A stretch of DNA of 64,000 nucleotides, taken from positions 1-64,000 of the forward strand of contig NZ_SMZO01000020.1 in the NCBI RefSeq assembly GCF_004358675.1. Reading direction: 5' to 3'. Below the pieces are notes generated by a model. The model searched no databases, was not told the DNA's origin, and saw nothing but the letters and a program-made list of their open reading frames with translations. Source of the stretch: Meridianimarinicoccus aquatilis. Lineage in GTDB: Bacteria; Pseudomonadota; Alphaproteobacteria; Rhodobacterales; Rhodobacteraceae. The translations under genes were made by a program, and so were the position numbers. This document shows, in pieces, positions 17,159-25,365 of the stretch. The number at the start of each line of letters is the position of its first letter. Position 1 is the stretch's first letter.

Positions 17159-17881
17159 ATGATCCTTCTGCGCTATGCCGCTTCGCTGATCTTTATCGGG
17201 CAGATGTACCTGGCCATTCCGGTGATCGGTGCCCTCTACATCCCCTGGGCTTTGTGGGACCGGCGCGGTGCAATCGCGGGAATGCAGGCGTATTGCAAAT
17301 ATGTGCGGTTCACCGCGTGGCTGTTCTGCGGGCTGAAGTCAGAGGTGCGTGGCCCGGTGCCCACTGGCGAGGTTCTCGTGGCATCGAAGCATCAGAGCTT
17401 TTTTGACACGATTATTCTGACCTCGGTTTTGCCGCGCCCCAAGTTCATCATGAAAACGGAATTGCGGCGCGCCCCTGTGGTGGGGTGGTATGCAATGCGC
17501 ATCGGCTGCGTTCCTGTTGACAGGGGGCGGCGTGGACAGGCTGTGACCAGATTGCTGTCTGATGTTGCAGCGGGCCAATCCTTGCCAGGACAGTTGGTGA
17601 TTTATCCGCAGGGCACGCGCGTCGCTGCGGGGGCGAAAAAGCCTTACAAGATTGGGACAGCTCTGTTGTATCGCCAAAGTGGGCAGCCGTGCGTTCCAGT
17701 GGCCACGAATGTTGGGCTTTTCTGGCCGCGTAAGGCGGTGTTGCGGAAACCCGGTGTGGCCGTGATAGAGTTTTTGCCAACGATTGAACCGGGTCTTGAA
17801 ACTGCCGACTTCATGAGTGAAATCGAATCGACCATAGAATCTGCTTCAGACCGCCTGTCGCAAGAAGCGGCGCGTCGTTAG
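17159..17881 (+). CDS. plsC: 1-acyl-sn-glycerol-3-phosphate acyltransferase
   Basis: Transfers an acyl group to lysophosphatidic acid, giving phosphatidic acid for membrane lipid synthesis. The 240-residue protein has an N-terminal membrane helix, the catalytic HX4D motif (His78-Asp83, SKHQSFFDT), and the substrate-binding YPQGTR motif at about 152-157 in place of the common EGTR. A conserved VPVATN segment follows. The ATG at 17159 is taken because the membrane helix begins there. PlsC paralogues are common, and this could be an O-acyltransferase for ornithine lipids or another lysolipid. Confidence 0.88.
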   Translation: MILLRYAASLIFIGQMYLAIPVIGALYIPWALWDRRGAIAGMQAYCKYVRFTAWLFCGLKSEVRGPVPTGEVLVASKHQSFFDTIILTSVLPRPKFIMKTELRRAPVVGWYAMRIGCVPVDRGRRGQAVTRLLSDVAAGQSLPGQLVIYPQGTRVAAGAKKPYKIGTALLYRQSGQPCVPVATNVGLFWPRKAVLRKPGVAVIEFLPTIEPGLETADFMSEIESTIESASDRLSQEAARR

Positions 17882-18063
17882 GTAACTGTTTGCTTATTTT
17901 TTGCGCACGATGCGGGTAATTTTGGCCTATCGTCCAAGTCCATTTACCCCGGTAACGGAAATGCAAGAAAAATTTGCGTTAAAGGGCCAAACGCACAGTT
18001 CACCGAGGCCTTTGTCATGTTAGAAAGGGAAATACTCGGCGGATTTTCGCTGATGGAGTTGTG

Positions 18064-18717
18064 ATGCATACTTTTAGGCCGCCCTTTAAAACAGTTCGCC
18101 GCTTCTGTGCTCTTGCAGTTTTTCTGGGTGCGCAGGGTGCGGCGCAGGCTCAAGAACCAGGTGAATTTGGTATCAATCTTGGGGTCAGCACACTTGGCCC
18201 GACGATCGAAGGCACCTATCGAATTTCAGACAAGCTTGGTGTGCGGGTGCCCGCAGGGTATTTTGGCGGCGATTTTGACACGTCGGAAGACGGAATAGAC
18301 TATGATCTGAATGCCAGCATTGGCGGGATCGGTCTTTTGGCGGACTATTACCCGCTGAGCGGTGGCCTGCGTCTGTCCGGCGGAGCGTTCCTGAGCAAAT
18401 ATGAAGCAGACGGCACGGGGCAAGGCAGCGGGCAAATCGGTGACACGATTTACAACAATATCGACCTGGCATTTGATGCTGAGGCTGAGAATTATGTCAT
18501 GCCGACGCTGTCACTGGGATATGACGGGTCCATTGGGCAGCGTTGGACCCTGTCGGCGGATCTGGGTGCCATGTACACAGGCGGGTTCGATGTGACCCTT
18601 CAGGACCGTTCTGGGCAGGTGTCACAGTCTGATATTGACGCCGAGATCGCGAATATCGAAGGCGATGCGCCTGATTTCATTCCCTATGTAAAACTGTCCG
18701 TCGGTTTCAGGTTCTGA
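18064..18717 (+). CDS. Outer-membrane beta-barrel protein (porin-family-like)
   Basis: A 217-residue protein with a signal peptide (cleavage after AQA near residue 30) followed by alternating amphipathic strands rich in Gly and aromatic residues, for example LRLSGGAFLSKYEA, NYVMPTLSLGYDG and IPYVKLSVGFRF. It ends in Phe, the outer-membrane insertion signature. This pattern fits an eight-stranded OmpA/OmpW-like barrel without a peptidoglycan domain. A GTG lies one codon upstream of the ATG used. It is alone between plsC and accA, with its own terminator. No specific function can be assigned. Confidence 0.75.
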   Translation: MHTFRPPFKTVRRFCALAVFLGAQGAAQAQEPGEFGINLGVSTLGPTIEGTYRISDKLGVRVPAGYFGGDFDTSEDGIDYDLNASIGGIGLLADYYPLSGGLRLSGGAFLSKYEADGTGQGSGQIGDTIYNNIDLAFDAEAENYVMPTLSLGYDGSIGQRWTLSADLGAMYTGGFDVTLQDRSGQVSQSDIDAEIANIEGDAPDFIPYVKLSVGFRF

Positions 18718-18744
18718 TTCGAAACTTCGCAAGCGCGCGAGTCG

Positions 18745-18779
18745 GACTGTCGCTGGGTTTGGCCCCGGACAGCACTTTT
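18745..18779 (+). terminator. Terminator after the barrel-protein gene
   Basis: CTGTC (18747-18751) pairs with GACAG (18768-18772), with additional GGG/CCC pairing inside, and TTTT follows at 18776-18779. It lies between convergent genes. Confidence 0.55.
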
Positions 18780-18792
18780 AAACGTGAGGCGA

Positions 18793-19755
18793 TCATCCGG
18801 CCAACGACATCTTACCCATATCAAGGTACTTGCGCCGTCGATCAGCCACGAGCTGTGCGCGATCCTTGCCATCCAGTTGTGACAGCATCCGCGCAATTTC
18901 TTGACCGACCCGCGCGATTGTCGCCGCCCGATCACGTTGCGCACCGCCGATTGGTTCGGGAATGATCACATCGGCAACGCCAAGCTGGCGCAAGTCTTGA
19001 GCGGTCAAGCGCAGCGCTTCAGCGGCTTCGCGCATCTTGTCAGCGTTTTTCCAAAGGATGCTGGCGCAGCCTTCGGGTGAAATAACCGAATAGACAGAGT
19101 GTTCGAGCATCGCCAAACGATTGGCCGTCGCAAAGGCGACCGCGCCACCCGACCCGCCTTCGCCAATTATGACAGAAACCAGCGGGACGCCGATTTGCAG
19201 GCAAGCTTCGGTGGACCGGGCTATGGCTTCTGATTGGCCACGTTCTTCGGCACCTTTGCCAGGATAAGCGCCGGGTGTATCCACAAGTGTCACGACAGGC
19301 AGGCCAAACCGGTCCGCCATTTTCATCAGGCGCACCGCCTTACGGTATCCTTCAGGGCGGGCCATGCCGAAATTATGCTTTAGGCGCGTCGCAGTATCGT
19401 GCCCCTTTTCGTGGGCAATCACCACAACCGGAATGTCATTGAACCGGGCAAGACCGCCGAGCACAGCGTGATCGTCGGCAAAGTTCCGGTCGCCCGCAAG
19501 GGGTGTGTATTCCGTGAACAATTCTGCAATGTAGTCTTTTCCGTTCGGGCGATCCGGGTGCCGCGCCACTTGGCATTTTCGCCAAGGCGTCAATTTCTTG
19601 TAGATATCCTTGAGAAGTTCAGCGGCCTTGCGGTCAAGCGCAGCTGCCTCTGTTTCGACATCCATTTCTTCATTGGCCCGCGCCATGGCCCGCAATTCGT
19701 TTGCTTTTCCCTCAATCTCTGCGAGGGGTTTTTCGAAATCGAGATAATGGTTCAT
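18793..19755 (-). CDS. accA: Acetyl-CoA carboxylase carboxyltransferase subunit alpha
   Basis: The alpha subunit of the carboxyltransferase that transfers CO2 from biotin to acetyl-CoA, giving malonyl-CoA for fatty-acid synthesis; it pairs with AccD. The 320 residues match the family length and begin with the characteristic [17 protein letters not shown] segment. The [32 protein letters not shown] and [10 protein letters not shown] motifs of the crotonase-like active site are intact. It is a single gene, convergent with the barrel-protein gene and 95 bp from the DUF4399 gene. Confidence 0.97.
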   Translation of the reverse strand: MNHYLDFEKPLAEIEGKANELRAMARANEEMDVETEAAALDRKAAELLKDIYKKLTPWRKCQVARHPDRPNGKDYIAELFTEYTPLAGDRNFADDHAVLGGLARFNDIPVVVIAHEKGHDTATRLKHNFGMARPEGYRKAVRLMKMADRFGLPVVTLVDTPGAYPGKGAEERGQSEAIARSTEACLQIGVPLVSVIIGEGGSGGAVAFATANRLAMLEHSVYSVISPEGCASILWKNADKMREAAEALRLTAQDLRQLGVADVIIPEPIGGAQRDRAATIARVGQEIARMLSQLDGKDRAQLVADRRRKYLDMGKMSLAG

Positions 19756-19850
19756 TGGGCGGATCCAAATCGTGTCAACGCAGCGTATATGGACGCTGCG
19801 CTGCAGTTATGCAATCGGGCCGACGCGGTTTGCGATCTGCCCCGTCTGTG

Positions 19851-20276
19851 TCATTCCACAGTGATGGTGATTTCTTCCGACATCACCGGCGGGTCATGGG
19901 GCACGTGGCTATAGTCGCCAAGCAGCAATCGCAGGGTGTGCGTGCCAGCAGGCAGGTCCTTTGTCACTTCGGTCTGGCCGCCGCCAAAGTGCACCACTTG
20001 GTCGCTTGCTGGAAGGCTGGTCGTCATGTCCACGTCGCTTGGGTCGATGTTGATCAACAAATGATGGTGCCCAGTGTTGTCCACATCGTACCCAGCTGGC
20101 GCAACGCCCATACCGCTCAAACCGAATTGAATGGTGACCGGATTTGACACGGTTGCCCCATCACTAGGGGAGATAAAATAGACGGTTGCGCCTTCGGGGG
20201 CAGGGGTCTGCTGTGCAATGGCTGGCATTGCCAGCGCACAGGCGGCAAGCAAGGTCGCGGTAAAGGTGTGTTTCAT
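19851..20276 (-). CDS. DUF4399 periplasmic protein
   Basis: A 141-residue exported protein. The signal peptide (MKHTFTATLLAACALAMPAIAQ) is followed by one DUF4399 domain with the family hallmarks: VYFISPSDGATV, VTIQFGLSGMGVAPAG, the NTGHHHLLIN histidine cluster and the YSHVPHDPPVMSE tail. The fold is predicted to be immunoglobulin-like, and the histidines could bind a metal, but no function is established. The longer upstream frame is not coding; the ATG at 20276 begins the signal peptide. A strong terminator for the neighbouring mcl1 separates the two transcripts. Confidence 0.85.
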   Translation of the reverse strand: MKHTFTATLLAACALAMPAIAQQTPAPEGATVYFISPSDGATVSNPVTIQFGLSGMGVAPAGYDVDNTGHHHLLINIDPSDVDMTTSLPASDQVVHFGGGQTEVTKDLPAGTHTLRLLLGDYSHVPHDPPVMSEEITITVE

Positions 20277-20363
20277 TGGTGTCCTCCCGGTTGATCTGAC
20301 CACTTTCGGGCCATGAGTCAGGGTAGCGTGGGGAGAGAAACACTCAAGCTTTGCGTGCGCTGC

Positions 20364-20393
20364 AAACAAAAGGGGCGGCACCAAGGCCGCCCC
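20364..20393 (-). terminator. Strong rho-independent terminator of mcl1
   Basis: A perfect 8-bp stem GGGGCGGC (20372-20379) with GCCGCCCC (20386-20393) and a 6-nt loop, followed on the minus strand by TTTTGTTTG, 22 nt past the mcl1 stop. Confidence 0.93.
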
Positions 20394-20414
20394 AAATTCG
20401 TCTGTTTCGGAGGA

Positions 20415-21371
20415 TCAGCCCGCGATCATTTCGGACTGGCGCACAATCACCTCGGCTTGCTTGATCGATGCGATGTCCACGAGACGCCCTTTGTAGACCG
20501 TCGCGCCTTCGCCATTTGCCTTTGCAACTTCCATGGCGGCAAGGATTTCGCGCGCTTCGCTGACTGCGGCGTCGGATGGGGTGAAGACCTCATTCGCCAA
20601 CGCGATCTGCTTGGGGTGGATCGCCCATTTGCCGACCATACCCAGCGTCGCCGACCGCAAAGCTTGGGCGCGATAGCCCTCGTCATCGCTGAAATCGCCA
20701 AACGGGCCATCGACTGGCAACACGCCATGTGTGCGGCAGGCGGCGACGATGGCGGTCTGTGCCCAGTGCCAAGGGTCGGACCAATGCTTGGTTCCGTCCC
20801 GAAGCATGTAATAGTTTTCCTGCGTGCCGCCGATGCCTGTGGTTTGCATCCCCATGGAGGCAGCGAAATCAGCTGCGCCGAGGCTCATGGCCTGCATGCG
20901 CGGCGATGCGGCGGCGATGGCTTCGCAATGGGCGATGCCTGCCGCGCTTTCGATGATGACTTCGAAACCGATTTTCTTGGTGCGGCCCTTGGCGCGCTCG
21001 ATCGCGGTGACCAGCGCATCCACGGCATACACGTCTTCCGCGCACCCGACTTTTGGAATCATGATGATGTCCAGCCGTTCAGAAGCCTGTTCCAGCAGAT
21101 CGACCACGTCACGATACCAATAAGGCGTATCCAGCGAGTTGATGCGGACGCTGATTGTCTTGTTGCCCCAATCGACCGTATTGATCGCTTCGATCACGTT
21201 GGCGCGGGCGATGTCCTTGTCGGTTGGCGCGACCGAATCTTCGAGATCAAGGTTGATCACGTCCGCAGCGCTGGCCGCCATCTTGGCAAACAATTTGGTG
21301 TTTGATCCGGGCCCGAACAATTGGCACCGGTTGGGACGCGCCACAGGCTGCGGCTGGAGGCGAAAACTCAT
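20415..21371 (-). CDS. mcl1: L-malyl-CoA/beta-methylmalyl-CoA lyase
   Basis: Cleaves L-malyl-CoA to acetyl-CoA and glyoxylate, and beta-methylmalyl-CoA to propionyl-CoA and glyoxylate. This is a key step of the ethylmalonyl-CoA pathway for acetate assimilation and of glyoxylate metabolism. The 318-residue CitE-like aldolase is very close to the Rhodobacter sphaeroides Mcl1 as I recall it, with the segments CQLFGPGS, NLDLEDSVAP, FEVIIESAAGIAH, GAADFAASMGMQ and KWAIHPKQ. It is divergent from the dgcN-like gene across 158 bp that contain TGC-rich palindromes. It ends in a strong terminator. Confidence 0.95.
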   Translation of the reverse strand: MSFRLQPQPVARPNRCQLFGPGSNTKLFAKMAASAADVINLDLEDSVAPTDKDIARANVIEAINTVDWGNKTISVRINSLDTPYWYRDVVDLLEQASERLDIIMIPKVGCAEDVYAVDALVTAIERAKGRTKKIGFEVIIESAAGIAHCEAIAAASPRMQAMSLGAADFAASMGMQTTGIGGTQENYYMLRDGTKHWSDPWHWAQTAIVAACRTHGVLPVDGPFGDFSDDEGYRAQALRSATLGMVGKWAIHPKQIALANEVFTPSDAAVSEAREILAAMEVAKANGEGATVYKGRLVDIASIKQAEVIVRQSEMIAG

Positions 21372-21420
21372 GTTGGCACCTTTCGGGTTCTATAGTTGCG
21401 TGAACATTTGCCGCTTGGAT

Positions 21421-21470
21421 AGATTGTTGCGCAATGCTGCGCAAGCATTGTTTTGTTGCGGCGCAGCATC
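21421..21470. promoter_or_regulatory. TGC-rich palindromes between mcl1 and dgcN
   Basis: The region holds TTGCGCAA (21427-21434), an overlapping dyad with arms AATGCT (21433-21438) and AGCATT (21444-21449), and a third TTGCGGCGCAGC element (21456-21467). TGC/GCA dyads are typical of PhaR-type regulators of acetyl-CoA and polyhydroxybutyrate flux in alphaproteobacteria. The position upstream of a malyl-CoA lyase fits, but the regulator is inferred. Confidence 0.4.
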
Positions 21471-21529
21471 TTGCCGGGCTGTCCAATTCCGTACATCTCT
21501 GACAGCGTCGGTCCGAAAGGAGTCTTACC

Positions 21530-22531
21530 ATGATCCGAACCCCTTACTTACTGTTTCTCGGCGATGCGCCAGACCCGCTTGCGGCAAAAGTGGCGCAGGG
21601 TATCCGCGACTGGCGTCCCGACTTTTGCGTTGGGCAGCTACGGTTGCCGGGCTGCAAGGCGGACATGCGCTTGCCCGATATGACACTGACCGATGCGCGG
21701 GCTGCTGGCGCTGAAACACTGGTGATTGGCGTCGCAAATCGCGGCGGAAAAATCTCTCCTGCCTGGACTGAAGTTTTGGTGGCGGCTCTTGAGGCCGGGT
21801 TCGATCTGGCGTCGGGGCTGCACACACTGTTGCGCGATGCGCCTGCCTTGGTCGAAGCTGCGGCGCGCACAGGGCGCACCTTGCATGATGTTCGGGTGCC
21901 GTCGGTTGAGTACCCGATCGCGGACGGCGTGAAACGGACCGGAAAGCGGTGCCTTGCGGTGGGAACCGACTGTTCTGTCGGCAAGATGTACACCGCGATT
22001 GCGATGGAAGCCGAGATGCGCAATCGGGACATGTCGGCCACGTTCCGCGCCACGGGGCAGACCGGCATTCTTATCACTGGGGACGGGGTCCCGCTTGATG
22101 CCGTGATTGCGGATTTCATGGCAGGGGCGGTGGAATGGCTGACGCCGGACAATGACCCGGACCATTGGGATCTGATCGAGGGGCAGGGCAGCCTGTTCCA
22201 CGTGTCCTATTCCGGCGTGACCATGGCGTTGATCCATGGCGGCCAGCCTGATGCATTGATCCTGTGCGATGAGCCAACGCGCGAACATATGCGCGGGTTG
22301 CCAACCTATACTGCGCCATCGCTTGAGGTTCTGCGCGATACGGCGCTGGGGCTTGCGCAGGTGGCCAATCCGGCATGCCGCGTGGTCGGTATTTCGGTGA
22401 ACACCCAGCACATGTCAGAAGCTGACGCGCTGGCGCATTTGGCCGAAGTCGAGGCCCGGATGGGCTTGCCTGCTGTCGATCCGTATCGGCAGGGCGCGGC
22501 GCGCTTGGTCGATGCGCTGGCGGCGGTCTGA
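21530..22531 (+). CDS. dgcN: DUF1611 protein, DgcN-like D-glutamate N-acetyltransferase
   Basis: A 333-residue protein with an N-terminal Rossmann-like part and a C-terminal P-loop domain (GTDCSVGK at residues 145-152), the DUF1611 architecture. In marine bacteria this family is named DgcN and is reported to act with DgcA in D-glutamate catabolism, DgcN making the N-acetyl derivative. Here it is followed 4 bp later by an enolase-superfamily racemase and then a D-amino-acid transaminase, which supports that role. A GAAAGGAG ribosome site precedes the ATG. The exact reaction is taken from the family and not shown by the sequence. Confidence 0.82.
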   Translation: MIRTPYLLFLGDAPDPLAAKVAQGIRDWRPDFCVGQLRLPGCKADMRLPDMTLTDARAAGAETLVIGVANRGGKISPAWTEVLVAALEAGFDLASGLHTLLRDAPALVEAAARTGRTLHDVRVPSVEYPIADGVKRTGKRCLAVGTDCSVGKMYTAIAMEAEMRNRDMSATFRATGQTGILITGDGVPLDAVIADFMAGAVEWLTPDNDPDHWDLIEGQGSLFHVSYSGVTMALIHGGQPDALILCDEPTREHMRGLPTYTAPSLEVLRDTALGLAQVANPACRVVGISVNTQHMSEADALAHLAEVEARMGLPAVDPYRQGAARLVDALAAV

Positions 22532-22535
22532 TCCG

Positions 22536-23501
22536 ATGCATCTGCATGTAAGTTATGACGACTTTCAACTGGCAGAAGCCTTTACCATTTCGCGCGGGAC
22601 AAAAACCGCGGCCGAGGTGATCACTGTGCGGGCTGAAGACGGGCACCTGCATGGGTATGGCGAATGCGTGCCCTATGCGCGGTATGGCGAAAGTCGCGGA
22701 TCGGTGAAGGCGCAGATCAAAAGCCTGCCGGCGAATGTCACGCGCGACAGTTTGCAGACGTTGCTGCCGCCGGGGGCGGCCCGCAATGCTGTTGATTGCG
22801 CGCTGTGGGATTTGGAGGCTAGGCGCGCCGGGTGCCGTGTGTGGGAGCTGGCGGGTTTGCCAGAGCCGCGACCGCAGATCACCGCGTTCACCTTGTCGCT
22901 GGATACGCCCGATGAAATGCGCCGTGCCGCAGAACGGCACAAGCATCGCCCGCTGCTCAAGATCAAATTGGGCACACCGGACGATCTGCCCCGGCTCGAA
23001 GCCGTGCGCAAAGGGGCGCCGAAATCGCGAATCATCGTTGATGCCAATGAAGGCTGGAGCGTGCAGGCCTATGCCGATCTTGCGCCGCATCTGGTAACTC
23101 TGGGTGTGGATCTGGTGGAACAGCCGCTGCCAGCGGGAAAGGACGAGGCGTTGGCAGGGATCGCACGGCCCGTCCCGGTTTGTGCCGATGAAAGCTGCTT
23201 TGACGCGGCATCGCTGCCCGCGCTGCGTGGCAAGTACGACGTGATCAATATCAAGCTGGACAAAACGGGTGGCCTGACCGGGGCGCTGGCTTTGCGTGAC
23301 GCGGCTCTGGCGGAAGGATTTGGTGTTATGGTCGGGTGCATGGTCGGCTCATCACTGGCGATGGCGCCTGCGGTTCTTGTGGCGCAGGGCGCGCTTGTGA
23401 CCGACCTTGATGGACCGCTCTTGTTGGCAGAGGATCGCGCCCACCCGCTGGCATACGACGAGCGGGGCGTGCACCCTCCGGACCGTGAGCTTTGGGGCTG
23501 A
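22536..23501 (+). CDS. dgcA: Enolase-superfamily racemase, DgcA-like N-acetyl-D-glutamate racemase/dipeptide epimerase
   Basis: A 321-residue member of the dipeptide-epimerase branch of the enolase superfamily. The metal and acid-base residues are in place: KIK at 142-144, Asp169 (DANEGW), Glu195 (EQPLP), Asp218 (ADES) and the second lysine region NIKLDKTGG at 238-246. Most members of this branch epimerise L-Ala-D/L-Glu from murein peptides. Next to a DgcN homologue it is more likely the N-acetyl-D-glutamate racemase DgcA. The ATG at 22536 lies 4 bp after the dgcN stop, so they are one operon. Confidence 0.85.
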   Translation: MHLHVSYDDFQLAEAFTISRGTKTAAEVITVRAEDGHLHGYGECVPYARYGESRGSVKAQIKSLPANVTRDSLQTLLPPGAARNAVDCALWDLEARRAGCRVWELAGLPEPRPQITAFTLSLDTPDEMRRAAERHKHRPLLKIKLGTPDDLPRLEAVRKGAPKSRIIVDANEGWSVQAYADLAPHLVTLGVDLVEQPLPAGKDEALAGIARPVPVCADESCFDAASLPALRGKYDVINIKLDKTGGLTGALALRDAALAEGFGVMVGCMVGSSLAMAPAVLVAQGALVTDLDGPLLLAEDRAHPLAYDERGVHPPDRELWG

Positions 23502-23652
23502 CACTGCTCTGGAGCCAAGGGCGGGAGATGCCGGAAAGAAATGCTCCCGCCCGTCTTTGGCATCTTGCGATGCCGCATCCCGTTGGGCCCGGCAGGCTTC
23601 GCCTGCACGTGCGAGTGCGGTAAGGACGGCGCGCCGCGCCCACTGCTCTGGA
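23502..23652. repeat. 12-bp direct repeats flanking a structured intergenic element
   Basis: CACTGCTCTGGA occurs at 23502-23513, immediately after the dgcA stop, and again at 23641-23652. The 127 bp between them contain the structured repeat element copy 1. The arrangement resembles a target duplication or a recombination scar. Confidence 0.7.
23519..23606 (+). repeat. Structured intergenic repeat, copy 1
   Basis: A hairpin with 9-bp arms (GGGCGGGAG 23519-23527, CTCCCGCCC 23544-23552), then hairpin GGCATC-TTGC-GATGCC (23559-23574), the conserved box CCCGTTGGGCC and hairpin GCAGGC-TTC-GCCTGC (23592-23606). The 63-nt core at 23544-23606 matches copy 2 at 55 of 63 positions. It lies between dgcA and dat. 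Confidence 0.8.
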
Positions 23653-23705
23653 CCTTGGGCTTTCAGCGCGTTACCTGACCAAGGAAGACAGCAGGAGAGA
23701 TCGTC

Positions 23706-24560
23706 ATGAGCCGCATCGTCTATGTCAACGGAGAGTTCCTGCCCGAGGAGGACGCCAAGATTTCGATCTTTGATCGCGGATTTCTGATGGCCGACGGCGT
23801 GTACGAAGTGACGTCGGTTCTGAACGGTAAATTGGTGGACTACGACGGGCATTTAACCCGTTTGGAACGATCATTGACGGCGTTGGACATGCCCGAACCT
23901 GAAGGCATGGATGCGCTGCTGGAAATTCATCGCGAGTTGGTCAAACGCAACAACCTGAAAGAAGGCGGCGTTTACCTGCAGATCACACGCGGCGCGGCGG
24001 ATCGTGATTTTCTGTACCCGGAGCATCCGAAGCCGAGCCTGGTGATGTTCACGCTGGCCATGACGCTGAAAAAGTCCCCCAAGGCTGAAAAGGGTCTGAA
24101 GATCATATCGATCGAGGATCAGCGCTGGGGCCGCCGCGACATCAAGACCGTGCAGCTTTTGTACCCATCCATGGGCAAGATGATGGCCAAAGACGCCGGC
24201 GCTGATGATGCGTGGATGGTTGAAGATGGCTTCGTCACCGAGGGTACGTCAAACAACGCCTATATCGTCACCCGCGCAGGCACGATTGTGACCCGGCAAC
24301 TGTCCAACGACATTCTGCATGGCATCACACGTGCTGCTGTGTTGCGCTTTGCGCGCGAGGCGCAGATGCAGGTGGAAGAGCGCCCCTTCACCATGGATGA
24401 GGCAAAGGATGCGGCAGAGGCGTTTATCACCTCGGCAACCACTTTTGTGACGGGCGTGGTCGAAATTGACGGTGTGACACTTGGGGATGGCGCGCCCGGC
24501 CCGGTGTCTAGACGGCTTCGCGAGATTTATATTGAAGAAGCTGAAAAGATGGCTGTGTAA
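23706..24560 (+). CDS. dat: D-amino-acid transaminase
   Basis: A 284-residue fold-type IV PLP aminotransferase interconverting D-alanine + 2-oxoglutarate with pyruvate + D-glutamate, with broad D-amino-acid range. The N terminus IVYVNGEFLPEEDAKISIFDRGF and the catalytic Lys147 in the DQRWGRRDIKTVQLL context match D-amino-acid transaminase, as does the EGTSNNAY motif. The WGRRDIK context fits D-amino-acid specificity better than branched-chain IlvE. It follows dgcN-dgcA across a repeat-containing 204-bp gap and is followed by cobM 4 bp later, an apparently unrelated partner. Confidence 0.93.
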   Translation: MSRIVYVNGEFLPEEDAKISIFDRGFLMADGVYEVTSVLNGKLVDYDGHLTRLERSLTALDMPEPEGMDALLEIHRELVKRNNLKEGGVYLQITRGAADRDFLYPEHPKPSLVMFTLAMTLKKSPKAEKGLKIISIEDQRWGRRDIKTVQLLYPSMGKMMAKDAGADDAWMVEDGFVTEGTSNNAYIVTRAGTIVTRQLSNDILHGITRAAVLRFAREAQMQVEERPFTMDEAKDAAEAFITSATTFVTGVVEIDGVTLGDGAPGPVSRRLREIYIEEAEKMAV

Positions 24561-24564
24561 CCCG

Positions 24565-25341
24565 ATGACAGTTTACTTTATTGGCGCCGGTCCCGGTGAC
24601 CCGGAGCTTTTGACTCTCAAGGCGCAGCGCTTGATCCGGGCATGTCCCGTGTGTCTTTACGCGGGATCTCTTGTTCCTGAGCAGGTGGTCGCCGAGGCGC
24701 CCGCAGACGCGCGCGTGCTTGATACCGCGACCATGACGCTTGACGATACCCATGCCGAGATTGTTGCTGCACATACTAGGGGGGAGGACGTGGCGCGCGT
24801 ACATTCGGGCGATCCGTCCCTGTACGGTGCCATCGCCGAGCAAATTCGCCGCCTTCGTGCTGATGATATTGCCTATGAAATCGTCCCCGGCGTTCCCGCC
24901 TATGCAGCCGCTGCTGCTGCGCTGGGTCAGGAATTGACGGTGCCAGAAGTGGCGCAGTCCATTGTACTCACACGCGTGTCGATGAAATCCACATCCATGC
25001 CGGAACACGAGACGCTTGAGAATTTCGCCCGCACGCGCACGACGCTGGCGATCCACCTTGGCGTGCGTGCCCTGCGCGAGATTGAGCGCGTGCTGATACC
25101 CCATTACGGCGCGGATTGCCCTGTTGTCGTGGCGTACCGTGTGGGCTGGCCTGACCAAATGTTCCTGCGCGGCACCCTGTCGGATATTCGCGAGAAGGTC
25201 CGGGCTGCCAAGATCACGCGCACCGCGCTCATTATGGTTGGGCCCGTGCTGGGCGAGGTGCGCGACTTCAAGGATAGCGCGCTTTACGATCCGGATATGC
25301 CCCATGTCTTGCGCCCAAGAGTACGCGCCGCCGCTGGGTAG
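24565..25341 (+). CDS. cobM: Precorrin-4 C11-methyltransferase
   Basis: Methylates C11 of precorrin-4 with S-adenosylmethionine in the aerobic cobalamin pathway. The 258-residue protein shows the tetrapyrrole-methylase signatures VYFIGAGPGDPELLTLKA at its N terminus, RVHSGDPSLYGAIAEQ at about 90, and the VPGVPAYAAAAAALGQELT segment. The ATG at 24565 is 4 bp after dat, so it is transcribed with dat although no other cobalamin gene is near. Length and motifs distinguish it from CobJ and CobI. Confidence 0.94.
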   Translation: MTVYFIGAGPGDPELLTLKAQRLIRACPVCLYAGSLVPEQVVAEAPADARVLDTATMTLDDTHAEIVAAHTRGEDVARVHSGDPSLYGAIAEQIRRLRADDIAYEIVPGVPAYAAAAAALGQELTVPEVAQSIVLTRVSMKSTSMPEHETLENFARTRTTLAIHLGVRALREIERVLIPHYGADCPVVVAYRVGWPDQMFLRGTLSDIREKVRAAKITRTALIMVGPVLGEVRDFKDSALYDPDMPHVLRPRVRAAAG

Positions 25342-25365
25342 CCGTTTGTGCGTCAGCTGTTTGGA

